Origin: Owenia fusiformis | Taxonomy: Eukaryota; Annelida; Polychaeta; Sabellida; Oweniidae | Direction of reading: 5' to 3' | Assembly: GCA_903813345.2 (NCBI GenBank) | Contig: CAIIXF020000011.1 | Coordinates: 18,709,754 to 18,773,753 of the forward strand | Length of the DNA stretch: 64,000 nucleotides | Shown here: piece by piece, positions 34,123 to 47,100 of the stretch | Numbering within the stretch: position 1 is the stretch's first letter | How the letters are laid out: each line of letters starts with the position of its first letter | The notes under the pieces: model-generated | The model's input: the letters and a program-made list of their open reading frames with translations, nothing else | Databases searched by the model: none | What the model was told of the DNA's origin: nothing | Program-made: the position numbers and the translations under genes

Positions 34123-34341
34123 TATATCTACCCTAAACCCACTCAAGTATGAGATACACCAGTTATGCACGGTCGGTTTGGATACATGGAATATCCCTTG
34201 GGATATACAATACATCTTCCCTCGGTCCCTTCGGTCCCTCGGGAAGATATATTGTATATCCCTCGGGATATTCCCTGTATCCAAAACCTCCCAGTGCATA
34301 ACCACTATATATCTCATACTTGAGTGGGTTTGGGGTACATA
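34123..34341. mobile_element. 219-bp hairpin element
   Basis: ATATCTACCCTAAACCCACT...GAGATA at 34123-34155 is mirrored by TATCTCATACTTGAGTGGGT...ATAT at 34309-34341, with inner mirrored GATATACAATACATCTTCCC. Partial relatives at 33816-33975 and 34463-34515. The rest of 33010-34120 and 34570-34910 is AT-rich with no gene. Confidence 0.7.
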
Positions 34342-34913
34342 TCATGTTAAATATAAATTGTGCTTGCATCGTCGCTTTCCACTGGGTCTAGAGACCGGTA
34401 GGAACAATCGAAACCTTGTGAATCAAGATGCTTTTATATGTCGATCTTGTCATTTGAAAAAGATGGAAAGGGTTATATCTACCCCAAAACCCACTAAAGT
34501 ATGAGATACAGTCGGGATATACCCTTTATCCAAAACCTCCTAGTACATAACGCGTATGTACATACTTATCAACACAATGTCCTTTTTATTAGGTAAGTAC
34601 CCTCCACATGTATGATTATGAATATAATACAGTACCCAACCTGCCTTTATAGTTTATAAAATATCACATGCCAGATTAAATCCTGCACCCCCACACATAA
34701 ATCTGCACCGATTGCTTTCATATAGCACAGTCTGCATAAATGAACATAGCATTGTAAAAACATTCTTAAATTGAGAAATCTTTTTTAAGATTTCTCACAA
34801 GATCTGATATTCCCTTTGGTATTTTCACTATGTTTTTTAAATATTTTTGATTTGTTATAATTGACTCTTATCAAATATTACATGATCTCACTTTTCAGTA
34901 TCACAATAGTTAG

Positions 34914-35292
34914 ATGCGAGTAGAAATAATCTTGATTTACGTCATTAAATATTCAAAATTCAGTCAAAGTGATGTCATATTTGAAATCTACCTGTAAAAC
35001 TACATCTACAAATATGGTTTCGAAAATTATTTTCTTTGAAATGTTGATTCCCATAGAACCCATGTTACAAAATCGCAAAAAGTAAATGATCTTTTCTTGT
35101 ATTGGACTGATAACATTTTCTTTTACTAGACATGTTTTAATTTGCATAACTATTAGGTACATAAGGGTAATATTAGCATTGCACCACTAAAACAGATGTT
35201 ATTTAAGTTTTAGTTGTTCTACTATACCCGCCATGCTATCTGGCATGAACGAGCCACCTGGTGGTGAAACTGGTAACTACCAACTCGCATCT
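34914..35292. mobile_element. GATGCGAGT inverted-repeat element, copy 1
   Basis: Ends GATGCGAGTAG / AACTCGCATC. Internal ATAATCTTGATTTACGTCATT and CCACCTGGTGGTGAAACTGG recur in reverse orientation at 55228-55666. Confidence 0.75.
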
Positions 35293-36287
35293 TTATTATT
35301 ATTTAGGTGAACAACATCTTGTTGAAACAGAATAATTAAATGAATTATGACCAACAAACTACAATTCATCATTTTAAACATATATTAAAACAAAAATACT
35401 TATTTACATAATACGTATTACATTGCAGTATTTTGAGACCTGATTATTTGACTGTTTTTGAATGTAATCAGATATCAAAATAGAAGCCAACACTGTCCAT
35501 CATTTTGTAGGGTTATCTACATGTAAATGGTTCAATATAATTTCCAGCCAAAATTTTGAAACAGGTTGCATGCCATTATAATCAATTATACACTAGTGAC
35601 CTCTAAAGCATTTTGTCAAATACGCATTTGGGAAATAAAATTACATGTAAAATATTAGGACCCCTGGCCAATAACTCTTTCAAATCATGCTTTTTTTAGC
35701 CAATCTGAGCACTTTCAAGTGATTTTTGGCCAAAGTTGTTAAATGTGAACCCCCTGGAATTTTTGGTAATGAACCCCCATTGGCGAAAGCTGGCTATGGG
35801 TCTAAATATGAAATACAGAGCCTAACATAGGGGTGAATCTGGTTTGTTTTTATAATTGAAGTAGCCCTGTTCTTGTGAGACAACTACACATATATATATA
35901 CACTACTATTGCTTAAAACAATAAACAGCCACTCTGTCTCTTTGTGCGCTTCTTACAGCATAAAATATTTAGCAAAATGGTTAGATCCGAAAAATTCGTT
36001 CAGTCCATATAAATGTGCATTGTACATTTGAGGATTCTCATTATTAGAGTTTTTCTTATACTCTAAGAAGGCATAAAAACTGCAATGCACAAATTGAATT
36101 TTTATCTGCCATGATACAATTTCTCCATTATGCTCAATATGTTTTTTCATTAATACTTATTCACCGATCCAAGTTATATTTCCCATTTACTTTTTCTCAT
36201 CACTACTAAGCCTTGTACTTTAATTTCTCATCACTGCTAAGCCTTGTATTGTGCGTAAGAAATTAATAAAATCAACAGAGTTCCTTT

Positions 36288-39200
36288 TTAATTTGCCCGA
36301 GTAGCCTTTTCTGCTTCATCTGTAGGTGAATTTTTCAGCTTGTAATCGCTCAGAGCTGCCCTGATTGCATCCTCAGCAAGCACTGAAATATAAAGGACAG
36401 TATTCAAATATATCACATGATAAACAAGATTAAGTAACTGTGATTGGTCAGATCCTGCAGGCTCTCAGAGTTACTCTGATCACAACTTCTGAAAGCACTG
36501 TAATACAAATACAATAAAATATTTAGATGTATCCTTTCAATAAGCTGTACTATGGCAACCATGTTTCCCTCTAGGCAATGGACTCAGAAAAACTTGTTGC
36601 ATATTGGGCAATGGACTGAATCTGAATTCACTGAATCTGATTCGTAATGTGGATTATATCCCCACTTGGGTGGACTGACCTTTTCACACCAGCCCTAAAC
36701 ACAGGATTTCATTCTGTATTTTCATTAATCAAATGTTTATTTGTGGCAGTCATGTTTTTAACCTTAGTTGTGAACCCTGAATATCTATGTCTTTCTAAAT
36801 TCTCAATTGAAATTGATTTCCAAAATAAAAAGCTCAAAACTGGTTACTCAAATTCTGGTGAAACTAAAGGTGAGAGCTGGTGTAATCTAGGGAAAGAAAC
36901 AACCATAAGTTGAACTTACTTGAACAATGTAGTTGAAGTTGAACTTACTTGAACAATGTAATTTAAGTTGAACTTACTTGAACAGTGTAGTTTAACAGGA
37001 GGAAGACAAAGCTCTTTGGCAATATCAGTGTTCTTTATAGCACCAGCTTCATCCAACTGAAATACAAATAGTATAATTAAAGGGGCAGCAGTTGTTACTC
37101 ATCTTGAATATTATCCTAAATATTTTCAATGCATATTTATAAGTAACTTGCATAATCAACAGACTTTGACTAAAGTCTTCTTCTTCGGAAATCAAAGTCT
37201 GCAGGCCCATAGCCAGCTTTTGTCAAGGGAGTGGTGGCAACTTATTCACTTTCTTCATGAATGTTTACAGCTATTAGCATTTTATACTTTAATACTCATA
37301 TTCCATATTTTCTCTCCATATCTCCCCTAACTGATCATTCGAACATGACTGTATTCACATTTCACACCTTCTATAAACTGTGAACAAAGTCATCATTTCA
37401 CCCGGGGCATATTCGTGAACATACTCCTGGTGATACGAATAATGTGTGACATCATAACGGAAGGCAGTAGTAAGGGCGGACCATAATGAATATTCAAAAC
37501 GTTTTGGTGAGTTTTCATGTTTCGAATCGTAATATAGACCTCAGAACAGTGTGGCAGCTATATTTTCACTCTAGCCAAATTTGACCACTCACTTTGAATT
37601 CAGACTCGCCAAAATATTTTATGACTGGACATTTTTTGTGACATAAAAGCACCATAAAAGCAACAAAAATATAACATATTTTATCGAATTATATCGAGGC
37701 AATCCACAGAAAAGCTGGGAATCAGTAGAAAATGCCCTACCTTTAAAGTTAAGAGACATCGTGAATCGAATTTACAAGAAATGCAAACAAATAAAATATG
37801 ATTTTAAAATTACATGTATGAAACGATCATACAATGACTCGTCTGGGTATTTGTAGGTCGTGAATGCTCAAACTTCTGATTAATACAGCGGTAAGTTCCT
37901 CAATTACAGCGTTAATCGAATTATAAATAAAAATCACAAGAAGACGAAATAATTATATTGGTTGAATTTATGGAACGGCAAGAATAATTTTGTTCGTAGT
38001 TCAAGCTGTATTATGTATTGCATCGAACGCTTTGATTGGTCCACCACTTAGTTTTAAGCCAATCAAAGGTGCGTTTTCATTGAATTGCGGTCCGGAACAT
38101 AAAAATAAATAAAAAACTTTTTCCTGCTTTTACAAGTATTTTAGCAATTCTAGAGGTAAGATTGACAAACTATTTGTTTAGAAGGTTAAGCATATATCTG
38201 TTTCTCATGGGCTCAATTATCTATCGCCGATATTGTCGAGACAAAGTGCATTTTCCTTCGCCAAAAATTTTTCTGACCCTTGTTTTGGCGTTTGGCAAGG
38301 CCTTAGCTGCAGAATACACCCCTTTAGGGCTAGGCACGAAAGATTTCGAACCCCTCACTCCCTTCGGTTGTTCGGGTTACAGAAAACGTTTGTGCCTAGC
38401 CCTGCGGGGTGTATTCGACGATATTACCCCTGCTATTCGGTCTATATTTCTTAATTAACTGCAATCGGTATTTAGACTCAACTTACAGATTTGCCTTTTA
38501 TCCATTCAGTAGCCAGACTACTTGAGGCGATGGCTGAACCACATCCAAATGTCTTAAACTTTGCATCTACAATCTTCCCATTGTCATCAACCTTAATCTG
38601 AAATAGAGGATATAATTATTATTAGTGTCCCTATTTTGATATATGCTGGAAAAATATATTCTTTAAAATCCCAATAATCCGAATCTGATTGGTCCGAATC
38701 CCACGGGCCCGAATCGCAATCGTCCAAATCCCACCTAGTAACGCCTAATTTTAATCAAAATAAAGATGCAAGAAATGTGTGAACATGGAATAAAATATCA
38801 CATTGATGTGTGATTGTTGAATAAATTCGATTCCCTGTCTAGCCATGTTTATTGGTAATATTTCATTTAGCATGTTACACTTTGGTATATTTTACGGCCA
38901 CATTTCGTAAACATCAGGCTTTATTTCTGATTTAGATTCAACAATTAATTTGAATGTAAAAATTAGATGTGTTATTATGCACAAAAGCCTCATTTTCCTG
39001 ATTGCTGTAATCACATGTATCTATCTACACATAAAGAAACGTCATTCGTATACATACATACATATGGCCAAAATATATGGTTTTTAGATATGTTGAGTTA
39101 TAATGTTATGCAAAGTCTTCCTATCATAATATTTCCCTGTGGTCTCTCTGAAAATATTGTATCAACAATTGTTAATTTTTGGATCATTAGGTTTTAGACG

Positions 39201-39987
39201 AATGGGATTCGGACGACTGGGATTCGGACGACTGGGATTCAGACCTTAGGGATTTAGACCATTGGGATTCGGACCATTGTGATTTGGTAAAAATACCAAA
39301 TACGGTTCATAAATGTTCATTACCAATACTGTAGAATAGAATCAGTGTGCTTTTGATCAATTAAATTATTGGGGGAAAAGTATGATACTAAATTGATTAG
39401 AACTGTTCCAATCTGAATGAGTTCAAATGCTGAAGCCAAAAACCAAGTGTACCTTTCCTATTTCAAACATGCTGGCATTGTCATCTGGTTGAGTGAAACT
39501 AGCCAAGACATTGCAATGCCGATACCAGTGTTTTATTTAATCCACGAGATGTAGACCTAGAAGGTTACCTGTAACTTCATGACGTCACCACATGCAGGTG
39601 CACCTACAAGACCAGTACCAACTGCTTTCTCCTTCTTGTCCATCGCACCAACATTCCGTGGATTTTCATAGTGGTCTATCACCTAACAATCAAAACTGGT
39701 AATAAATACTCGGGAGAGTTGACAAATGCAATGCAGTGATAAACAAAAGTCTGAGAATAAATCCCATGGTCTTGGAAAAGTAAGTGAAAAACAATTATGT
39801 AAGTGACTTTGAAGATGATATTTGTTTTGTAACTTTTATTTTAGGAAAAACATGGCTGTTATAAAATTTTTCTTCAACACAGTCAATATATAAATCTACT
39901 TACATTTTTGTGGTACGCAGACACAGGTGTTATGGTCCTGGACTCAACTAATCGCAGGGACTTCCCAACAGCCCGATATAGAGCCAT
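36288..39987 (-). CDS. ISCU: ISCU, mitochondrial iron-sulfur cluster scaffold, complete, 5 exons
   Basis: Exons 39987-39904, 39682-39569, 38597-38487, 37056-36978, 36382-36288; all GT-AG, phases 0,0,0,1, 483 nt (160 aa; human about 167). ISCU assembles [2Fe-2S] clusters with NFS1 and frataxin and hands them to HSPA9/HSCB. Mature sequence starts YHKN|VIDHYENPRNVG. Ligand residues are present: Cys59 and Asp61 (PACGD), Cys85 (FGCGSAIASSSLATEW) and Cys128 (KLHCSM). The chaperone-binding LPPVK is at 121-125. Residues 1-27 form an Arg/Lys-containing mitochondrial presequence. An in-frame ATG at 40071 would add 28 residues but gives a charged, Lys-rich leader poorly suited to import, so 39987 is preferred. 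A variant poly(A) signal ATTAAA (minus) is at 36224-36219. Confidence 0.96.
38313..38455. repeat. Hairpin repeat in ISCU intron 3
   Basis: GAATACACCCCTTTAGGGCTAGG is mirrored by CCTAGCCCTGCGGGGTGTATTC ending near 38413. Matches 13497-13620 on the other strand. ORFs across it at 38162-38458 are repeat artefacts. Confidence 0.7.
38668..39287. mobile_element. Element with arrayed terminal repeats (GATTCGGAC) in ISCU intron 2
   Basis: Left side holds GTCCGAATCCCAC units (38690-38735); right side holds GGATTCGGACGACTG in tandem 15-bp units (39205-39287), in inverted orientation. The middle is AT-rich without coding potential. Confidence 0.6.
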
Positions 39988-40071
39988 AATAACGAAATTT
40001 CGAAAGATATTTGCAGATTTTTGTTTTTCTACTTTCCTTGACCTAAGAACACTTTTTTCCTTTGATTCCAC

Positions 40072-42789
40072 AATGAAAATAGTTCCCTTATTTTTCTCTA
40101 TATTTTGTGATATTCACTCCTAAATACATATTCTTTGATATTAGGATGAAAATTGCTGTATTTAGAAGAGATAGAAGTATTTCAAGATCTATAAGTCCAA
40201 GATAAGACTAAGTAATGAGAACTATTTGCGGAATAATTTGTTGATATCGGTTCTATTTTCCAATGATCCGAAATCTACACCAGTTCTTGTTTGCTAAACT
40301 CCGGAAGTTATGCTTTTCAACTTGGACTTTTTACAGCCAAATACGACTTATTCAGCAACATTCACATGTATATACTGATGGTGAGTAGAACAGTTACATA
40401 TGTTTCTATGCATTAATAAAGATAATTCGTTAGAAGATGTTGATATTTAAGAACACTCCATCGGAAATGTCACACATTTTTCTCATTCATTTTCCATCAG
40501 ATTTTGACCACAAGTTGGGACAGTTTGAGTTTGGCTAAGGTTCATTCTTCAATTTATTAGGCTGATTATCTTGTCTGATTTGTGTTACTTGGAAATCCCC
40601 AAGATTTGATGAACTGATACGGCTGTGTAGGCTAAATATCAATATAAACCTTTATTGGATTGTATTTTGTTGTCTTTGATTCATTGTTGTTTTCTTTACA
40701 ATTTTGGATGGGACGAATTCGAGATGCCAGCTTATTTATAAGGCAATTTCATGACCGCTGTGCTTTTTATATAGCTTTCAAAAGCCAATTATTTTCTACT
40801 ATCAATAGTTAAGGTACACCATTGTATATCCAGTGCCAGGACTATTATAGTGCTGGCACACAGGACAGTACAGTCCTGGTACAGATTAACACCATGAGGT
40901 TTCACCTATTTTAGATCTATTTCAGACCTAATATCGATTCATTCATCCACTTTGTTCTCCCTTGATCACAAAAATTTCAGGAATCTTGAATTGTGGAGGC
41001 ATTCACTTTAATTTTTATTCAATAAGTTCTCAGTACGTGTATTTCAAAATGTTCATCTGTCAGTGGTATATCTCTCCCCTGCCCTTTTCCCCCATATATT
41101 TGTGGCATACAAAGATTTGATTTGATTTACTGTTTTTGATTGACAAATTACCTCTTTTCGACGGGGTGGAATCACAACATTTGACCGCTATATTGGAGAT
41201 CATGCTTTTTTCGTAGAAATACTAATAAATTCACAAAATTTATTTTTCCTCAAAAATTTTACAAGATTAATTTCGCAATTTAAGTTTCACAAAAATAGTA
41301 TTAAAAAATAAATTTTCTGGTTTTCAGTAATATGTCAGTTCCTTGTAAGACTTCTTGATCTTTAATTTGCCAGTCAGGAAGAACCTCAATACTTCGAAAG
41401 TTTTCCATATGTTTATGGTCAGAAGCTAAAAGAGGAAATAATTCAAATACACAGAAGCAAATAAACCCCCTGTAAACCACACCAGTGTCCAGTTAGCCTG
41501 TACTCTAAGAGATTATGGCTCTGAAGACCATAATGTCTGAATGTAGAAACTCGAAGTCAATTCCAGGATATAAATATATAAATAGAATTCTGGCAACCCT
41601 CAAACATCTGCAAGATATAGATAACTTATAACTATATTTAATCGCTAGAATTAATACAAAATTCTGACTGTGGAAAACATAGGGATTAATGATCCATGTC
41701 ATATAGACAACATGAGAATATATCATAATTTGAATAATTATGATTCAGTCCTGATTCACTATAAGCATTGTTCAATAGCTTCCATTATGCAGTAGAAAAA
41801 GCAATTCATATTACTCATCTGGGTTGGATTTACATTTTATGCTAATCTGCAGATTCATAGCTAATTAATTTCTTAGCAAATTCATTGACAGATTTCAGAG
41901 TGAAACCATTAAGGCTGGAATATATTTTTTGTGTTTTGGAAGGTGGTGGTGGTCGTACCAACAAAGTTAATTATCCACATTCGTTACTAAGTGTTTTTTA
42001 AGTTACAGTTTCTCTAAAAGTACATTTAGTAGTCTTGCGTCAAGTCTCTGAAAGCCCCTTCCCATCCACTTTTTACTATTTATATTGTCATAGTCTTGTA
42101 TCATGTTCCTCTACCAACCTACCATTATTTCCAATAGTCTTGCTTCAAGACTTTGGAACCCCCCCCCCTATTTACTTCACAAAAACAGGGGAGATGTGTA
42201 GTTGGGGGGGGGGGGCATACAATGACTTGTTACTGGAGGGTATATTATTAGGGTGTGATGCAAGACTGATTTTTTGTTATGAATATTATTATTCAGTGAT
42301 AACAGTACGCACTTATCTAATATTATTGCAACCACATTGTTATTTCATATTTGACATTTCGAGTAACAACTATATATTAGGCCAGGATAATGACGAGTTG
42401 TGTTTCTTAGTCAACAAGTGTGTGGTAAAGGAGCGCAAATTGTAAATTAATGGTGAAAATGGTGAAATTATCAATATTTAAATAAAATAATCATTGTTTC
42501 TTTGCAATATCAGCTGATTGTAAAGCATAAATAAAAAATCTGATTTCGCAGAACAGCTATTCAGAAAAGAGAATTTTTATATGCTAAAATAAAGACATAT
42601 TTTTCAGGAAAATAGAAAATATTTAGGTATGGTTGGTCTAAAACCAAACTTACTAACTACGACATACATGTACATTTCTCTTGGCCTTATAGATTTTGTA
42701 TAAAAGTGCTATTACAATACCAGTCTTGTTTAAAATGGTCCTACAGCATTGTTGCATGCTATAAATAAAATAGGTTGAGCATAAAGAGA
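40072..42789. other. Intergenic between ISCU and dystrophin-like gene, no gene seen
   Basis: AT-rich with divergent gene starts on either side. Contains opposing poly-C (42162-42170) and poly-G (42204-42216) tracts, which explain the spurious 136-codon ORF at 42035-42445. Confidence 0.5.
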
Positions 42790-43152
42790 GAATCAGATCT
42801 AGCGAGCAGCCTAACAAAAAATTGTTTCAATTTTAAAATATTTCTGGCTTATGTCATTCCTTTTCATGTCTATTTTCTAAAAATCACCAAAGTGCACACA
42901 TTATTTCAGGAAAACTAAAGATTTTTACACAATAATGTATTATTTTTCTATAAGAATGGTTACCATTCTTATTATTTGGGAGAATTTAAACATTTTTCAC
43001 CTATTTTTGCACATTGAATCCATTATAACTTCACCAATTTTCAACATATCATGAATCTTTTGGGAGATATTGTATTTGAGATTGTAAGGAATATATTGGT
43101 AGGTCAATTGTACATGTTGCTTGTAATTTTGTCAACCCAATAGATCTGATTC
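42790..43152. mobile_element. GAATCAGATCTA MITE, complete copy
   Basis: 363 bp with perfect 12-bp terminal inverted repeats GAATCAGATCTA (42790-42801) and TAGATCTGATTC (43141-43152). A truncated copy is at 13790. Confidence 0.75.
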
Positions 43153-44069
43153 TACCTTAATTTCCGATTATTAATCTTGCTCAAAGCTAAATGTATTCTC
43201 CTAAATGTATTCTACAAATAATCTTCCGACAGGAATAAATAATGTAATGTTATTTCCTTCTGCAGAATTTAGAATTTTAAAAAGTCATTAAAACGAGATA
43301 ATTTGACCAAGATTAGGCATTTCTTACTCAGTACTGATAAATAGAGTTTAACTCCTACATTAACTTGTAAGTACCTGTAATTGATAAAAATCACTGGAAA
43401 TGTTTATCACACACAAAAATGCCAAGGACACCACCACATACAAACTATGTACAGTACAGTATATAAATCAATGGTTATATGCTAACTTTAACCTTAAGTA
43501 TATACTAACTACTGACCATATTATCCTTGAAGCACAAATTTGACATTTTTGTATGTTTTACCCCTAAAACTAAATATACAGTGAGAGGAAAAACTATTTG
43601 GCCAACAGATATATATTTATGTTCTCATTTTCGTTTGCTTATGTTATAAACTGTGAAACCTATAAAGTTCAACAACTCTGGAAGTTGAACAACTTCATTA
43701 GAGGAACACTTTTCAGAGTACCAAAGACCAACTGACTTAATTTTAAATGAACCTCAGTAGAACACCTCCCAAGTGGAACACTTTTTAGAGGTACTAAAGG
43801 TACTTAGACAGGTTTTATTCTATTAGCATTGAAATTTAGGTCTGGTTGTCAAGAAGATATTATATTGGGCAATAAACACTGAAAGATGCATTAAGATTGG
43901 ATTGACTGCACTAAAATATTTCTGTCATATTATAATCTACTTAACTAGAATACATGGTAAATGATGTTTTTACAACTAAAGTCTTGGGAATACATGTATG
44001 ACGATTTTACATAATTAAAAGGTTAATCATATTTCGAAAATTTCATTTTGTCTGCATTTTCAGAATTGA

Positions 44070-44095
44070 CCAATGCAAAGTTGTATAGTCACGTG
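44070..44095 (+). promoter_or_regulatory. CCAAT box and E-box upstream of exon 1a
   Basis: GACCAATG with CCAAT at 44070-44074 and CACGTG at 44090-44095, within 40 nt of the exon 1a ATG. With such short spacing the transcript start must be very close to the ATG, so these sites may be partly in the leader. Confidence 0.35.
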
Positions 44096-44107
44096 TGACA
44101 TCACAAC

Positions 44108-47100
44108 ATGGCTACACATGTCACAAGGGTAGCGGGACAGGATTTAGATGACCGTGATGATTCAGAATTAGAAGAATTTAACCAGAGGATCCAAGTAGCG
44201 GCAGGTATGTACCATTGTACCAGTTCAGTCTTATAGATGACCATCCAGACTCTATTTCTACTGAGCATGTCAGTGTTTGATACATGGTTCAGATTAGTCC
44301 ATATTTTTCGGATTCTAAATGTATAGAATATTCACTTGATTAGTTGGGTTGGTTTATGAGATGTGACATCAACTATATAGTATTTAAGGCCTGTAGAAAG
44401 GGGGGAGGAGAGCTGGGGGAGTGGAAGCCAAAACTGTCAAAAAGCTCCCCGCTTGGCAAAAGATCCCCCCATTGGTAAAAGCTGGCTATGGGCAAGTATC
44501 CCATTGTCTCAATGAAGGATAAGCCTTACGGCTTGATGCCACCCCTTGACATTTACCTAGTCTTCTCTATCCCCTACCATAGTTATGGCCCTTGGTCCAT
44601 TTCAATCTCTTTTTCAGTGTACCACTGATAATGTGCTAGTTCTGCAGGATTGTTTTCTTGTATTTGTTCTCTTGGAAAAGTCATGTTAGAACTTCAAAGA
44701 GAACTTTAGTTCTACATTGAATAAGGTTCACTTTTCTGAAAATGATCTAGACATAGCTCTGTTATATTCCAAGCACTCAAGAGAATACCAAGAGCTCATA
44801 TTACCATTTTGGCAGTTTGCTTATCTTGGATTAGTGTTTGGTTGTATACAGCACACACTGGTAATTTCACATCAGTATATTATGTAAGAAGTCCTTCTTT
44901 TCTATGAACATGTAGAACTAGGTTATGGTAGCATGTATGTTAGGAGATCTTAATTCAATAGGTGATGGAAAGTGGGACTAGGGGTGTGACTGTCAAGGCC
45001 CCAGGGTATATGCTACAACAATGAAGTGTCCTGGGGACTTAGTTTTAGGGGTACCTTTTATTTAGTGACTTTACTCAGGATGATATTAAGAGGTATTGAG
45101 TATGGTATTTATATAGGGTGAGGTTATATGCATGATATTCAGTGATATTGGATATGATATTGATATGGTGTTAGGTGAGGCTATTAAGGGGTAGGATACA
45201 TTCTGGGTTGGGAAGGGGGTTGAAAACACATTCTTATGGGTTGATGTTATACATACTTGCGGGATGTGATTATAATAATTGAGGGATGGAAAAACAGATA
45301 CCAGTATACAAGACTGATTTGCACAACAAGGGTTAAAGGTACAGAGGTGATGGTGCAGAAATGTGACCATGAGCACTGTTGTTCGTAGAATTTTTAAGAA
45401 GTGTATCATGACTTTGCAGGGATCAGATGATGAAGCTAGTCAGATAAAAAGATAAGGATTTGTACCTGGATTGAGAACAGGTGCCCTTGTTATGTTGTGT
45501 CTGTGTTGGTACTCTGTACACAACCACTGTGATTCTCGGTTTGTTCACAATGTGATGATAAAAACAACGACTGGGATCAAGAATTAAATAAAGTTAATTA
45601 GAAGAATTGAGATGAAGCTAAGAAATTTTTTAGACAGGCACATATATGTAGAAAATTTGAGTCGATTTAAGACTGAACATTTAAAGAGGTAGCAAAGAAA
45701 AGACTTAAATGTCCCTTTGAAAAGCATACCAATGTTTCTCTTACAATCCTAATTGAGAATTAGAATTTAACTAACATCATGTTGAAGTTATTGAACATTT
45801 AAAAGTGCAGATTTTTGCATTCAGTAGAATAGAAAATAATGCACTTTTTCAAAATTATTGCAAAATTACTTGAAACAAAGTTAAAGCATATTGTGAAATT
45901 GAAACAATTTTATTTTAGAAAATTACTCTCAACTAGTCTCGATTCTTTGTTTCCCCTTTAACATTTGCGGATCAGGCAGTAGTCAAAGTAAGGCACGACT
46001 GTTTGATTAACTGCTGTACTGTTTCAAATAGAGGGTGGTCAAAACCAAATACATTCCTAAGCTATACAAATAACTTACTTTGATTGCAATACAATATCCC
46101 CATTGAATAAGGATACACTTGTATATAATCTGTCTTGTTAAAAACTGCCTATGACTTCAGCAGTGAACTAATCCCTCCACCTCTAAAGATTCTACAACTG
46201 TATTCTGAATTAAGGCCAGGGTCCATGTTCGGAATTTTTCTGCATTCCTCAATTGAGTCACATGTTATTTTTCAAACAGGAATCGCTCCTTCCCCACATT
46301 GACTACATCTTCCTGTTTTGCACAAAGAGTGCACTTATGTGCCTAGAAAAGCCTTGTGAGAAGGTTTGTATTGTAAATTGTATATAAAAAACAAGAAAAT
46401 AAAGTGAAAAAAATTTCTGTAAATTTCTGAATTTTTTCACTGAATTTTCTTGATTTTATACATTTTATCGAAACATTCTTCCCAATTGAGGGTTGCAGCA
46501 AAATTCCGAACATGCACCCTGACCTTAAGCATGTTGCCTCAATGATTGTGTATGAAAAATGGAAATTTTAAATACTTGTTTTGCATGTTTATTTCACTAC
46601 CTTGAAGTATTGTTGACATACTTTTTAGTAACCAGGTTTTGTGACCATTCATTGTCAGTAACACAGTCAGCATGGGAGTTACACATCAGTAACAAGTGTT
46701 ACACTTTTGTTATTGCATTCAGGTAGTGACATCTTGTCATATACACGCTTTTTTCTTATAGATTGAACAAGACAAATTGTCTAAAATAACCCTGGAGATT
46801 CTGTCTAAAAGGCATGATGCCTTTTATTCTCATGACATTATATAACTTGACAAAACACACATCTTACGACCTCATGTTGGCATTTTATCAATAATATATA
46901 GTTAATAATTATATAAAAGCATTCGTTTTTTATGGCCATTTAAGAGACTCGGATGTATCCAGGGAAACCCAAAGGTATAGAGAGGATCTAGAGATTAAGC
47001 TGGAGTTGAATGTATCCTACTCTGAAATAATATCACTTCCTCAGAGGTTAATGTACCAAGGGACCAGTAAAAATTTATTTTTATTTGATGATAGTAAAAC

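Noticed and set aside
40069-40071. Upstream in-frame ATG for ISCU
   Set aside because: Adds a Lys/Glu-rich leader unlike an import signal; the ATG at 39987 gives a typical presequence length.
42035-42445. 136-aa ORF
   Set aside because: Runs through poly-C and poly-G tracts and AT-rich sequence; no recognisable domain.
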